Source of the DNA: Candidatus Melainabacteria bacterium
GTDB taxonomy: Bacteria; Cyanobacteriota; Vampirovibrionia; LMEP-6097
NCBI GenBank assembly: GCA_005110385.1
Contig: DUDT01000004.1
Location: 62,001 to 126,000, forward strand
Direction of reading: 5' to 3'
DNA: 64,000 bases
Each line of letters begins with the position of its first letter. Position 1 is the first letter of the stretch. The notes under the pieces were generated by a model. It was given only the letters and a program-made list of their open reading frames with translations, was not told where the DNA came from and searched no databases. The translations under genes were made by a program, and so were the position numbers. Below, in pieces: positions 10,401 to 20,438 of the stretch.

Positions 10401-11138
10401 TTAATTTTTGGAAAGCTGCGTAGAATCATCTTCACTAAGATGAAATGGACTGAAGTCGGTGTGCCTGTCATAGTAATCTTCATTCTCACTGCGCTTGAGG
10501 AATTTAATTAACTGCTTAGTACCTGGATAAGCTATCACTTCCCATATAACCTTTACTAGATAATTCATTATCATTATTCTGAAAATTAAATTTGGCGGAA
10601 AATTAGGATCACCCCAAAAAGCAAGCGGGTAGAAGATTAGAGTATCAACCAGTTCACCTGCTACTGTAGATCCGATGATACGTAAGGCTGTAAATTTACC
10701 TTCACATATCACTTTGAGTTTAGCCACCACGTAACTATTACAAAATTCGCCACAGAAAAATGCAAGCATACTCGCAACGCTTACCCTAAAGCTCATCGCA
10801 AAGATAGCTTCATATGATGACTGTAAATTCCAGTTAGGGTCTGGTGGTAAGCTTACGAGAATTTTAATTAAAATATTTGAGACTATTAGTGAAATAAAAC
10901 CAGTCCAGATTACTTGGCGGCTTTTAGCGTAGCCATAGACTTCTGTAAGTAAATCTCCGACTAAATATGATATCGGGAAAAATAATAGACCAGCAGCAAA
11001 GCTCACTTTACCTATAAAAGGCAAGTCTATTTGAGTGATTTTAATACTCGCAATAAGGTTACTGAGTAGTAAAATCACTACAAAAATTACTGTAATCGTA
11101 TTCAGGAATTTATAATTTCTTATCAAGTCTATTATCAT
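10401..11138 (-). CDS. Queuosine precursor transporter (YhhQ/VUT family)
   Basis: FPISYLVGDLLTEVYGYAKSRQVIW and FFCGEFCNSYVVAKLK...GELVDTLIFYP family motifs. Confidence 0.85.
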   Translation of the reverse strand: MIIDLIRNYKFLNTITVIFVVILLLSNLIASIKITQIDLPFIGKVSFAAGLLFFPISYLVGDLLTEVYGYAKSRQVIWTGFISLIVSNILIKILVSLPPDPNWNLQSSYEAIFAMSFRVSVASMLAFFCGEFCNSYVVAKLKVICEGKFTALRIIGSTVAGELVDTLIFYPLAFWGDPNFPPNLIFRIMIMNYLVKVIWEVIAYPGTKQLIKFLKRSENEDYYDRHTDFSPFHLSEDDSTQLSKN

Positions 11139-11159
11139 AGCAATTAGGAAATATTAATC

Positions 11160-11792
11160 ATGAAAGCTTTAAATCAAGTATTTTTTCTATGTCTAATCTC
11201 TGTATTTCTTGTTTCTTGTGATGAAACTAAGATCCCTGCTAAGGTCTTGAAAGTTAGTGATGGAGATACTTTAAGGGTTGCAGTGTGTGAAAAAATAATT
11301 CGAGGGGAATGTGTGCCATATTCACATATGGAAGGCTTTATGAAACTGGGGTTTCAGTCAAGCACAAAGTATAAAAATGGGGACTATGGAAAATCTCCAA
11401 ATATTATTAAATTAAGAATGCTCGGCATGGACGCCCCAGAGACTCAGCAGCAGGACTGGGGTAAAAAAGCGACAGAATTTTTAAAACAAGAACTAAGTGA
11501 CGATAAATATATTTTTATTGAGACAGATATAGAGCCGAGAGATCGTTATGGTAGGCTGCTTGCTTATGTCTATGATTCCAAGGGAAATAGTATGAATGAA
11601 AAGATGCTCAGGGAGGGCTATGCTGAGCTTTTAATTCTTGGAGCTAATGATAAATATGCGACTTCTTTTAAGGCTGCAGAGGCTTATGCAAAGCAGCATG
11701 AGTTAAATATTTGGTCTAAAGATGGTGGACTGGAGATGAGTCCTTATAAATATAGGAGGAAGACTAAGGGGAAATTTAAATCAGATAGTTAA
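11160..11792 (+). CDS. Thermonuclease (SNase-like) family lipoprotein
   Basis: Lipobox-like LVSC; VSDGDTLRV, LGMDAPET, EPRDRYGRLLAYV. Confidence 0.88.
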   Translation: MKALNQVFFLCLISVFLVSCDETKIPAKVLKVSDGDTLRVAVCEKIIRGECVPYSHMEGFMKLGFQSSTKYKNGDYGKSPNIIKLRMLGMDAPETQQQDWGKKATEFLKQELSDDKYIFIETDIEPRDRYGRLLAYVYDSKGNSMNEKMLREGYAELLILGANDKYATSFKAAEAYAKQHELNIWSKDGGLEMSPYKYRRKTKGKFKSDS

Positions 11793-11840
11793 AAATAATT
11801 TAAAACAAGGGTCTTGCTCATTTAATTTTATAATATAGTT

Positions 11841-12158
11841 TTGATGACATTTTGCCTTATATACACGACTACAGATTCTAAATCCAATGCAGATTTATTA
11901 GCGGAGAGTCTTTTAGAGTCTGGCTTAATTGCTTGTGCAAATATTTACTCTAATGTTAATTCCATATATAAATGGCAAGGCAATTTAGAAAAAAATGATG
12001 AATTTGTAATTATCATGAAAACTAAAAATGATAATTATGCAGAGATAGAAAAATTAATTTTAGCGAAGCATAGCTATACTTGCCCAGCTGTACTACAAAT
12101 ACCCATTATGAATGTTAATGTTGCTTATAAAGACTGGTTAGTAAATAATTTAGCCTAG
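11841..12158 (+). CDS. cutA: Divalent cation tolerance protein CutA
   Basis: TTG start; ACANIYSNVNSIYKWQGNLEKNDEFVIIMKT ... HSYTCPAVLQIPI. Confidence 0.9.
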   Translation: MMTFCLIYTTTDSKSNADLLAESLLESGLIACANIYSNVNSIYKWQGNLEKNDEFVIIMKTKNDNYAEIEKLILAKHSYTCPAVLQIPIMNVNVAYKDWLVNNLA

Positions 12159-12195
12159 AGGTCACTGCACAAATCGAGCAGTGGTCTTGCCTAGA
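12154..12195. terminator. Hairpin between convergent cutA and ppx-like genes
   Basis: AGGTCACTGC-acaaatcga-GCAGTGGTCT, 10-bp stem with two G-U pairs; no long U tract. Confidence 0.45.
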
Positions 12196-12205
12196 TAAAC
12201 TTTAA

Positions 12206-13075
12206 TTAAAACCCCACTTTAGAGATAAATTGAATTGCCTCCTGCTTGGAATTCAGTAAGGCATTGCTTTTCAACTGCTTCATAACATTTAAGATGATTT
12301 TAATTGCTTGGGGTAGAATCGCTAAGCGATATTCGACGAAGAGTTCTTTGATTTTAGGGTCACTAACCATATACTCTAAAATTATTTTACGTTCCGTTAT
12401 GGAAGCTGCTTCCAGTCTGATATTTAATGATTGGATGTCACTGTAGATATCTCGGGATCTAGATAAGCTATCTGCTCCAGATAGTATCTGCCCCGTCGTG
12501 CCAAGTATTACTAAATTTGAGCTTTCTGAAAACCCTTCACTGATTAAGTCTGGTAAGCTGTTTATACTTAAATCAGTGTGAGAGCCAATGGGGAAAGATT
12601 TATATTTTACAGGCTCAAGGTTTATTACTTGTACGAGTTGGTGACTAGCACCACCAGTATCTAATATTAGAAAGTTTTTTAAATTAGGTCTTAATGTGCG
12701 AACTTCATCTATAACAGCTCTAGCTCCATAAAGGCATTCTTCTTCTTCAGAAAACACTCTAATATTTTTAAAGCCTCTGTTAATAAGTTCTTTAAGGAAA
12801 TTCTCACCACTTTTAAGTGGGTCTGCCATGCTGAGCCTTATTGCTGCGGTAGCAAAGACAAGTACTTCTGGGCTGACCACTCCACGTGCTTTTAAGAATG
12901 GAAGAATTTTTTCATCTAAGTTTTTTATAGCAACTTTTATAGACTCTGGATTAAGTCTTTTAGCTTTAGTTAAATCTATAAGGTTTTTACCTAAACTGCT
13001 TTCAAATTTTTCACTGAAAGCACCAAGTTTGCATAGTTTATAACTTCCGCTTCCAATTTCAAGAACAGTTTGCAT
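12206..13075 (-). CDS. Ppx/GppA family exopolyphosphatase
   Basis: LEIGSGSYKL, FATAAIR, FSEEEECLYGARAV, LDTGGASHQLV, PIGSHTD; start overlaps uvrA stop (TAATG). Confidence 0.85.
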   Translation of the reverse strand: MQTVLEIGSGSYKLCKLGAFSEKFESSLGKNLIDLTKAKRLNPESIKVAIKNLDEKILPFLKARGVVSPEVLVFATAAIRLSMADPLKSGENFLKELINRGFKNIRVFSEEEECLYGARAVIDEVRTLRPNLKNFLILDTGGASHQLVQVINLEPVKYKSFPIGSHTDLSINSLPDLISEGFSESSNLVILGTTGQILSGADSLSRSRDIYSDIQSLNIRLEAASITERKIILEYMVSDPKIKELFVEYRLAILPQAIKIILNVMKQLKSNALLNSKQEAIQFISKVGF

Positions 13076-15978
13076 TAGTCCATCATAGCTAAAAACTTAG
13101 CCGTGTGGGTATCAGTATCCTTAACAAATTGCTTTGGAGTGCCAATCTTTACTATTTGACCGCCTTTAGCACCGCCTTCTGGTCCTAAATCTATAATATG
13201 ATCACATTGGCGAATCACATCTAGGTTATGTTCTATAACAAGTACAGTGTTTCCAGAATCGACTAAGCGATTTAAGACGAGCAGTAATAATTCTATGTCA
13301 TGCCAGTGAAGTCCTGTAGTTGGCTCATCAAGTAAGTATAAGGTTTTACCTGTAGACCTTTTAGCAAGCTCGTTTGCGAGCTTAACCCTCTGAGCTTCAC
13401 CGCCAGAGAGGGTGGTAGCTGACTGACCTAATTTAATATAGTCTAAGCCTACGTCGTGTAAGGTCTGTAATTTGTTTTTTATTTTAGGTATGGCTTCAAA
13501 GAATTCTACCGCCGTTTCTACCGTCATTTCTAAAACATCGTAAATGGACTTACCTTTATATTTAACTTCTAAAGTCTCTTTATTATATCTTTTACCTTTA
13601 CATACTTCACAGTTGATGAAAACTGAGGGTAAAAAATTCATTTCTATTTCGATAAGACCCGCCCCGGAGCAGGCTTCACATCTGCCACCTTTTACATTGA
13701 AGCTGAATCTTCCCTGACTATATCCTCTAGCTTTAGCTTCTATAGTTTGGCTGAACAGCTCTCTGATTGGGTCAAAGGCACCAGTATAAGTAGAAGGATT
13801 AGAACGAGGAGTCCTACCTATAGGACTCTGGTCTATAACTATAACTTTATCTATATTTTCTACTCCCCGAATACCTTGGATATTATTAGGGAAGGCGACT
13901 TTTAATTTTAATTTATTTTGCACAGCAGGTAAGAGTAATTCATTTATTAATGTGCTTTTACCAGAACCAGAGACTCCAGTTACAGCGATGAATTTACCTA
14001 AAGGTAAATCTAGAGATAGATTCTGAAGATTATTCGCTTTTGCACCGTCTAGTGTAATCATGTGACCGTTACCATCCCTGCATTTATTAGGAACGGGAAT
14101 CTGTTTTCTACGTGAAAGGTAAGCTGCGGTTAGAGATTCAGTATTAGTTAATATATCTTCAAATTTTCCTTCAGCAATAAGAGTTCCACCATGTACTCCA
14201 GCACCTAATCCTATATCAATAATCCAGTCAGCGTGCCTCATGGTATCTTCATCATGCTCTACGACTAGTACTGTATTACCAAGATCACGAAGATGCCTTA
14301 GGGTCTTTAGTAAACGAGCGTTATCACGTTGATGCAAACCAATAGACGGTTCATCTAAAACATATAGAACACCAGAGAGGCCAGAACCTATCTGTGAAGC
14401 TAGGCGAATGCGCTGCGCTTCACCGCCAGAGAGCGTTTTAGCTGTACGAGCTAAGCTTAAATATTCAAGTCCCACATCGATTAAGAATTTAAGTCTGACT
14501 TTAATTTCATGTAGAAGCTTCTCTGCGATTAGTTTCTGGGTTTCAGTTAATTTGTTATTTATTTGTTCAAAAAAAGTATACAGATCTTCTATGGATAGTT
14601 CACATAGTTCATGAATGCTTTTTTTTGCTACCTTTACTGCACGTGCCTCCGCTCTAAGTCTAGAACCGTGACACTCTGGACAAGGTCTTTCTATCATAAA
14701 TTTTTCTATATCAGCTTTCCATGAATCGGAGTTGGTGTCTTTATATCGCCTCTCTAATTGAGGTATAACTCCTTCGTAGTGAGTTTGATAGTTTGCATAG
14801 CCGAGGCTTGGATACTTATCAGTATTTATCGTAATGAGATCATTCTCTAAGCCATGGAGAATGATATGCTGCTTATCCTCGCTTAAGTCTTTAAATTTTT
14901 TATTTATTGAGAATCCTAATTTTTTAGAAAGTCCTTCTAGTAGTGCTTCGTAGTAAACATTATTCGTTTTAGCCCAAGGAGCGATAGCTCCTTCTTTAAG
15001 GCTTAATTCATCATTCGGGATTATTAATTCAGCAGAAAAATCAAATTCGACTCCAAGCCCAGAACAGTGTGAGCAAGCGCCATGTGGTGTGTTAAAGCTA
15101 AATAGTTTAGGATCTAATTCTGGTATGCTACCGTGACCATTAGGGCAGGAATATAGTTCTGAAAATAGGTGATCTTTAGAGCTTTCATCATCAAAGAGTT
15201 CTTGGATAATAACTTTTCCTTCACCCTTATTTAAAGCAAGGCTAACGCTATCAGCGATTCTACTTCTTGCGCTATCTTTGATAACAATACGGTCAACAAC
15301 TAGATCTACATCATGTTTTTTATTTTTATCAAGCTTAATCGCCTCTTCTAGTGTATAGAGTGTTCCGTTGATGCGAATGCGCATAAAGCCATCGGCTTTA
15401 AGGCTTGAGAAAAGGTTTTGGTGTTCTCCTTTTTTCCCTTGTAATAGTGGAGCGAGTACTAATATCTTACGTCCTTCTCCGAGAAGCATTATGCTGTCTA
15501 TTATTTGATCTATAGTTTGGGCTTCTATTTTAGTGTCACAGACTGGGCAATGAGGAGTGCCCGTGCGAGAAAAAAGTAGTCTAAGGTAATCATAGACTTC
15601 GGTTACAGTACCGACTGTCGAACGTGGATTATGAGAAGTGGATTTCTGATCTATAGCTATAGCTGGGCTAAGACCTTTAATTTCTTCTACATCGGGTTTA
15701 TCGAGTTGACCTAAAAATTGTCTTGCATAGCTTGAAAGACTTTCTATGTAACGTCTTTGACCTTCTGCGAAAATAGTATCGAAGGCAAGGCTACTTTTCC
15801 CTGAACCGCTTACACCAGTTATGACTACTAGTTTATTTTTAGGAATATTGACATTCAGATTTTTTAAATTATGCTGCCTTGCACCGATGACTTGAATTTG
15901 ATCATTCTGATACTGATCGCGAACTTCAGGTTCTGCCTTTTGGTTGTTCTCAATAGTACCTTGTAAACATTTAGACAT
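13075..15978 (-). CDS. uvrA: Excinuclease ABC subunit A
   Basis: Two ABC modules, zinc-finger CxxC pairs, ...VTGVSGSGKSSLAFDTIFAEGQRRYIESLSSYARQFL...; ATG at 15978 preferred over the TTG at 15993. Confidence 0.97.
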   Translation of the reverse strand: MSKCLQGTIENNQKAEPEVRDQYQNDQIQVIGARQHNLKNLNVNIPKNKLVVITGVSGSGKSSLAFDTIFAEGQRRYIESLSSYARQFLGQLDKPDVEEIKGLSPAIAIDQKSTSHNPRSTVGTVTEVYDYLRLLFSRTGTPHCPVCDTKIEAQTIDQIIDSIMLLGEGRKILVLAPLLQGKKGEHQNLFSSLKADGFMRIRINGTLYTLEEAIKLDKNKKHDVDLVVDRIVIKDSARSRIADSVSLALNKGEGKVIIQELFDDESSKDHLFSELYSCPNGHGSIPELDPKLFSFNTPHGACSHCSGLGVEFDFSAELIIPNDELSLKEGAIAPWAKTNNVYYEALLEGLSKKLGFSINKKFKDLSEDKQHIILHGLENDLITINTDKYPSLGYANYQTHYEGVIPQLERRYKDTNSDSWKADIEKFMIERPCPECHGSRLRAEARAVKVAKKSIHELCELSIEDLYTFFEQINNKLTETQKLIAEKLLHEIKVRLKFLIDVGLEYLSLARTAKTLSGGEAQRIRLASQIGSGLSGVLYVLDEPSIGLHQRDNARLLKTLRHLRDLGNTVLVVEHDEDTMRHADWIIDIGLGAGVHGGTLIAEGKFEDILTNTESLTAAYLSRRKQIPVPNKCRDGNGHMITLDGAKANNLQNLSLDLPLGKFIAVTGVSGSGKSTLINELLLPAVQNKLKLKVAFPNNIQGIRGVENIDKVIVIDQSPIGRTPRSNPSTYTGAFDPIRELFSQTIEAKARGYSQGRFSFNVKGGRCEACSGAGLIEIEMNFLPSVFINCEVCKGKRYNKETLEVKYKGKSIYDVLEMTVETAVEFFEAIPKIKNKLQTLHDVGLDYIKLGQSATTLSGGEAQRVKLANELAKRSTGKTLYLLDEPTTGLHWHDIELLLLVLNRLVDSGNTVLVIEHNLDVIRQCDHIIDLGPEGGAKGGQIVKIGTPKQFVKDTDTHTAKFLAMMD

Positions 15979-17779
15979 AATCACTTGTGTCAAATTCTGG
16001 TGTTTCTAGCTTTAAAGTACTGCTACCAATTCCCATCATATCCATATTAGAACCACCAGCTGGAACTATAGGCCAGACATTCATATCATAAGCCATAGGG
16101 CAGTCGATTACTGTCGCTTCCTCATCGCTTATAGATTCTCTAATTATTTCTTCTAATTCATCTCTAGTTTCAGGTTTGTAGCCTTTAAGACCATAAGCTT
16201 CCGCCACTTTAGAAAAATTTGGGCTACCGTGTTTTAAATCTACATGAGAGTAGTTTCCATCATAGAAAAGCTCCTGCCACTGTCTTACCATGCCAAGATT
16301 ATTATTATTAAATATGCAGTTTACAACTTTTAGGTTATAAGCTTTTAGAGTGCCTAATTCTTGAATATTCATCTGGAAACTACCATCACCAGTGATATTT
16401 ACTACAGTTTCACTAGATCTGTCTTCAGTAGTACCTTTAGAATCTTCAAGTGCAGCAGCAGCTCCCATAGCGGCTGGAAGTCCATAACCCATAGTCCCAG
16501 CTCCACCACTAGTGAGCCATTGACGCGGGTGATCTATTTCACAGTGCTGTGCTGCCCACATTTGGTGCTGTCCTACATCTGTCGAATATATAGCTTTATC
16601 ACCAAGTTCTTTAGAAAAATGTTTTAAAATATGCTGCGGGCTGATATATCTGTCTGAAATAGGGTCATGGTCAAGAGGATACTCTTTTTTCCACTCGTCT
16701 ATTTTTTTAAGCCATTCTTCGCTATTGACTTTGCGATTATTTATCTCTTTAAGAAGATCTTTTAATATATGGTAAGCATCGCCGACTATAGGTATATCTA
16801 CCTCTGGACGCATATTTTTATTTTTACCTATTTCAGCAGGGTCTATATCTATATGGATAATATCTGCGTCTGGAGCGAAAGCTTCTAGCTTTCCAGTCAC
16901 TCTGTCATCGAATCTAACTCCTATACCTATAAGTAAGTCACAGTTATAAACGGCATAATTAGCATAAGCTGTGCCATGCATACCGAGCATACCCATAAAT
17001 AATGGATGCCTATGAGGTATTACCCCTTTCCCCATAAGAGTGGTAGTCGCTGGTATCATACAGCTTTCAGCTAATTCTTGAACTAATTTAGAGGCACCTG
17101 CGTGAATTACACCGCCACCGATATAAAGAACTGGTCTTTTAGCTTTTAGAATTTTATTTACAGCCAAAGTGATCTGGCGAGGATTTCCATGAATTTTAGG
17201 TTTATAACCTTTAATGTCTGGCTTATAGTTATCTGTGGTGTTTTCATTAGTGACAGTGTAAGCACCATTTAGAACGTCTTTTGGCATGTCTACTAATGTA
17301 GGCCCTTTTCTACCAGTAGTACTTATATGAAAAGCATTGGCTACGCATCTAGCGAGGTTTTCAGGTTTTTTTACCAAATAACTATGTTTTACTATGGGGT
17401 AAGTAATTCCAGAAATATCTGCTTCTTGGAAAAAATCACTTCCAATACCAGCTGTAGGCACTTGACCTGTTAAGCAAACTATTGGAGTGGAGTCCATGTA
17501 AGCATTTGCGATTCCAGATACTAAATTAGTACTGCCAGGTCCACTAGTAGCTAACATTACACCAGCTTTGCCACTTGTAGTCGCATAGCCTTCTGCTGCA
17601 TGGCAGCCACCTTGTTCATGTCTGACTAAGATATGTAATAAATGTTCTTCATTATAAAGTTCGTTATAAAGACCCAGTAGGACACCACCAGGGTAGCCAA
17701 AGAATCTTTTCACACCCTGTTTTCTTAACTCTTTTAACAGAGCTTTAGCACCAGTAGTTATTTCTGCGTTTTCTTTCAT
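15971..17779 (-). CDS. ilvB: Acetolactate synthase large subunit
   Basis: ThDP enzyme: GYPGGVLLGLYNEL, HEQGGCHAAEGYA, GDGSFQMNIQELGTLKAYNLKVVNCIFNNNNLGMVRQWQ. Confidence 0.95.
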   Translation of the reverse strand: MKENAEITTGAKALLKELRKQGVKRFFGYPGGVLLGLYNELYNEEHLLHILVRHEQGGCHAAEGYATTSGKAGVMLATSGPGSTNLVSGIANAYMDSTPIVCLTGQVPTAGIGSDFFQEADISGITYPIVKHSYLVKKPENLARCVANAFHISTTGRKGPTLVDMPKDVLNGAYTVTNENTTDNYKPDIKGYKPKIHGNPRQITLAVNKILKAKRPVLYIGGGVIHAGASKLVQELAESCMIPATTTLMGKGVIPHRHPLFMGMLGMHGTAYANYAVYNCDLLIGIGVRFDDRVTGKLEAFAPDADIIHIDIDPAEIGKNKNMRPEVDIPIVGDAYHILKDLLKEINNRKVNSEEWLKKIDEWKKEYPLDHDPISDRYISPQHILKHFSKELGDKAIYSTDVGQHQMWAAQHCEIDHPRQWLTSGGAGTMGYGLPAAMGAAAALEDSKGTTEDRSSETVVNITGDGSFQMNIQELGTLKAYNLKVVNCIFNNNNLGMVRQWQELFYDGNYSHVDLKHGSPNFSKVAEAYGLKGYKPETRDELEEIIRESISDEEATVIDCPMAYDMNVWPIVPAGGSNMDMMGIGSSTLKLETPEFDTSDYV

Positions 17780-17977
17780 GTTTTGAACAGAGCTGGAATT
17801 AACTTAATCTAATTTGCTCGTCTCTAAATCTAATTTTAGCTTGCTGTTAATGTTTTTTGTAGGGAAAGATATTGAAAGCTTTATTTATCAAAAAAATATA
17901 TTTACAGCTTTTTATTCTATATGGGATTGTCCGAAAATAGAATCTCATAGAAATTACCTGTAAAAGGGGTATTTTAA

Positions 17978-18796
17978 TTGGCTGTAAATCAGACCACTAT
18001 TAAGCCATTAACGGGAGAATACTCAGTTACAGTTCCGTCTGTCGGTATAGATAGTTCTGGGCGTATAGTCCCATATTTACCAGAAACTGGAAATTCTAAT
18101 AGCGAAACTCGCGAAAATGCTTCAGCGTTGGCTGTTATACCACCTCATGCTTCAGCTTTAACAGCGCCAGCTTCTGCCGATAATACTAAAATTTCTCCTT
18201 ATCAAGAAGCTATTGAAGAGATAACAAATCCTTCAGATCCCAAGAATTTAAATCTCGATCCGAAAGCCTCTGGTGCTTGGCTTGGTGGTTTAGGATTTTT
18301 AAAAGACTCAGCCGCAAAAGTTTTTAATTTTGCTTCAGGCCTAGTCGGAGATGCGATTCCAGCTGCTGGTTACGCTTTAGATAAGGCTGGAACAAGTAAA
18401 AAAACTAATAGTTTACTGACGCATTTAGCTTTAGGTGGAGCTGGGCTTTTAGCTCTCACTTCAGCTACTGATTTTATTAATACTTTTAAAACTTGGTTTA
18501 AATGGCAAGATCCAGCAGTACCTGGAGTTGTAGATGTTACCAATGGTCTTGCAAAAGTAGGCTTAGCTGGTTTAATTGCTGGCAAGGCTATCTCTGGTGA
18601 ATCGATAGAAAAAAATGAATTAATTTATGGTGGAGCTGGTTTAGTTTTACTTAAACTTGTAAAAGATGCGATGAAAGGAGTTGGTCCGTTTGCGAGTATA
18701 CCTGGGGTTAAGGATTTAATTTATTTCACGAGAGATAGTATAAAAGCTTTAGGTAGCGGTTCTGGAGCAGCAGAAGGCAAAGTTCCACAGCAATAA
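17978..18796 (+). CDS. Uncharacterised Ala/Gly-rich protein
   Basis: TTG start; coherent low-complexity N-terminus and hydrophobic central segments; no family recognised. Confidence 0.65.
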   Translation: MAVNQTTIKPLTGEYSVTVPSVGIDSSGRIVPYLPETGNSNSETRENASALAVIPPHASALTAPASADNTKISPYQEAIEEITNPSDPKNLNLDPKASGAWLGGLGFLKDSAAKVFNFASGLVGDAIPAAGYALDKAGTSKKTNSLLTHLALGGAGLLALTSATDFINTFKTWFKWQDPAVPGVVDVTNGLAKVGLAGLIAGKAISGESIEKNELIYGGAGLVLLKLVKDAMKGVGPFASIPGVKDLIYFTRDSIKALGSGSGAAEGKVPQQ

Positions 18797-18800
18797 ATTA

Positions 18801-18921
18801 GAGACCGCTGCACAACGTGCAGTTTCAAGGCTGAGGAGGACGAATGACCGCAGTGTACTGCTGGTACATGAGGATCATGAGGACGACGAAAACGCAGAAA
18901 ATGGAGTTGTGCAGTGGTCTC
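18801..18921. repeat. Hairpin-bounded intergenic element, type A (possible structured RNA/terminator)
   Basis: GAGACCGCTGCACAAC (18801-18816) pairs with GTTGTGCAGTGGTCTC (18906-18921), 15/16; internal TGTAC/GTACA hairpin; core aacgcagaaaatggagtt (18891-18908) recurs at 48450. Confidence 0.7.
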
Positions 18922-18923
18922 AA

Positions 18924-20393
18924 CTAGCTAAGTAATTTATCTAAACAATCATTAACCAACTGTGGTGCAGCTTTACCTTGAGTGATCTTCATAACCTGAC
19001 CTACGAAAAATCCTTTGATCTTTATATTACCTTGCTTGAACTGCTCTGCTTGAGTAGGATTGGCTTTTATGATATCAGAAATTATCGCTTCGATTTCAGC
19101 TGGATCTGCTATCTGAGCGAGACCTTCTTTTTCTACTATCGTTATAGCAGAGCCGCCTTTCTCTAAAAGCACGTTAATGATAGATGTTTTCGCAATATTG
19201 TCCGAAATGGTTCCATCTTGAATCAGATTAATCATTTCATTTAAGTTTTCAGCAGTTAATTTAGTTTCATTAATCGAGGTTTCATTAGCATTTAAGTATG
19301 CAGATACCGAACCAGTTATCCAGTTGGCGACTTTTACTGAATCAGAGCCTAAAATAATAGTTCCTTCGAATAGAGAAGCTAAAGCAAAATCATCACTAAT
19401 AATAGTGGCAGCCTCTTCTGTAATAGCGAATTCAGCGACGTATCTAAGTCTCTTTTGGCTAGGTAGTTCTGGTAATTCCTCTTTCGTCTTAGTAATAAAA
19501 TTTAAATCTATGTTTAATGGAACTAAGTCTGGTTCTGGAAAGTATCTGTAATCATGTGAGTCTTCTTTGCTTCTCATAGAAAAGGTTTTACCAGAATTTT
19601 CCTCAAATAACCGGGTTTCCTGAATCACTTTTTCACCTAAATCTAAAAGCTGTGACTGACGTTTGAATTCATATTCAATGGCTCTAGTTATAGATCTAAA
19701 GCTATTAACGTTTTTTATTTCAGCTCTAGTCCCATATGGTTCCCCTGCTTTATTTAAGCTAATATTAATATCACATCTAAGTGAACCCTCTTGCATATTA
19801 CCGTCACAGACATTTAAAGCCATTAAAATTTTACGTAATTCTTTTACATAAGCCACAGCTTCTTCACCACTGCGTATATCTGGAGCTGAAACTATCTCTA
19901 TGAGAGGAGTTCCTGCACGATTTAAATCCACTAAGCTGTAATCTGAGCCATGAAGCCTATCAGCACTATTGTCTGAGTTGTGAACTAATTTACCAGCATC
20001 CTCTTCTATATGGATGCGTACTATACCGATATTTTTATCGAATATTTTTAATTTACCGTTAGAACAAATTGGTTTATCAAACTGGCTTATCTGGTATCCT
20101 TTTGGTAAATCGGGGTAAAAATACTGTTTACGATCAAATTTACAGTTAGGGTCTATTTTGCAATCGAGTGCAAGACCAGCTTTAGTCGCAAATTCTACTA
20201 CTTTTTTATTTAATACAGGTAATACGCCAGGGTATCCCATGCAGATTGGGCAGGTATTCTGATTAGGTTTAGCTCCAAATTTAGTCGAGCAGCTACAGAA
20301 AAGCTTGGTCTCAGTTTTCAGCTGGGCATGAACTTCAAGCCCGATTACCATTTGATACTTTGTGTGAGTAGTCATCAAGAAAGATTTTAACAT
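18924..20393 (-). CDS. gatB: Aspartyl/glutamyl-tRNA amidotransferase subunit B
   Basis: IGLEVHAQLKTETKLFCSCSTKFG, CPICMGYPGVLP, DLPKGYQISQFDKP. Confidence 0.96.
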   Translation of the reverse strand: MLKSFLMTTHTKYQMVIGLEVHAQLKTETKLFCSCSTKFGAKPNQNTCPICMGYPGVLPVLNKKVVEFATKAGLALDCKIDPNCKFDRKQYFYPDLPKGYQISQFDKPICSNGKLKIFDKNIGIVRIHIEEDAGKLVHNSDNSADRLHGSDYSLVDLNRAGTPLIEIVSAPDIRSGEEAVAYVKELRKILMALNVCDGNMQEGSLRCDINISLNKAGEPYGTRAEIKNVNSFRSITRAIEYEFKRQSQLLDLGEKVIQETRLFEENSGKTFSMRSKEDSHDYRYFPEPDLVPLNIDLNFITKTKEELPELPSQKRLRYVAEFAITEEAATIISDDFALASLFEGTIILGSDSVKVANWITGSVSAYLNANETSINETKLTAENLNEMINLIQDGTISDNIAKTSIINVLLEKGGSAITIVEKEGLAQIADPAEIEAIISDIIKANPTQAEQFKQGNIKIKGFFVGQVMKITQGKAAPQLVNDCLDKLLS

Positions 20394-20438
20394 TGATTAA
20401 GGGCTCAGTGGAAAATGCTAAAACCTATCACTGAATTT

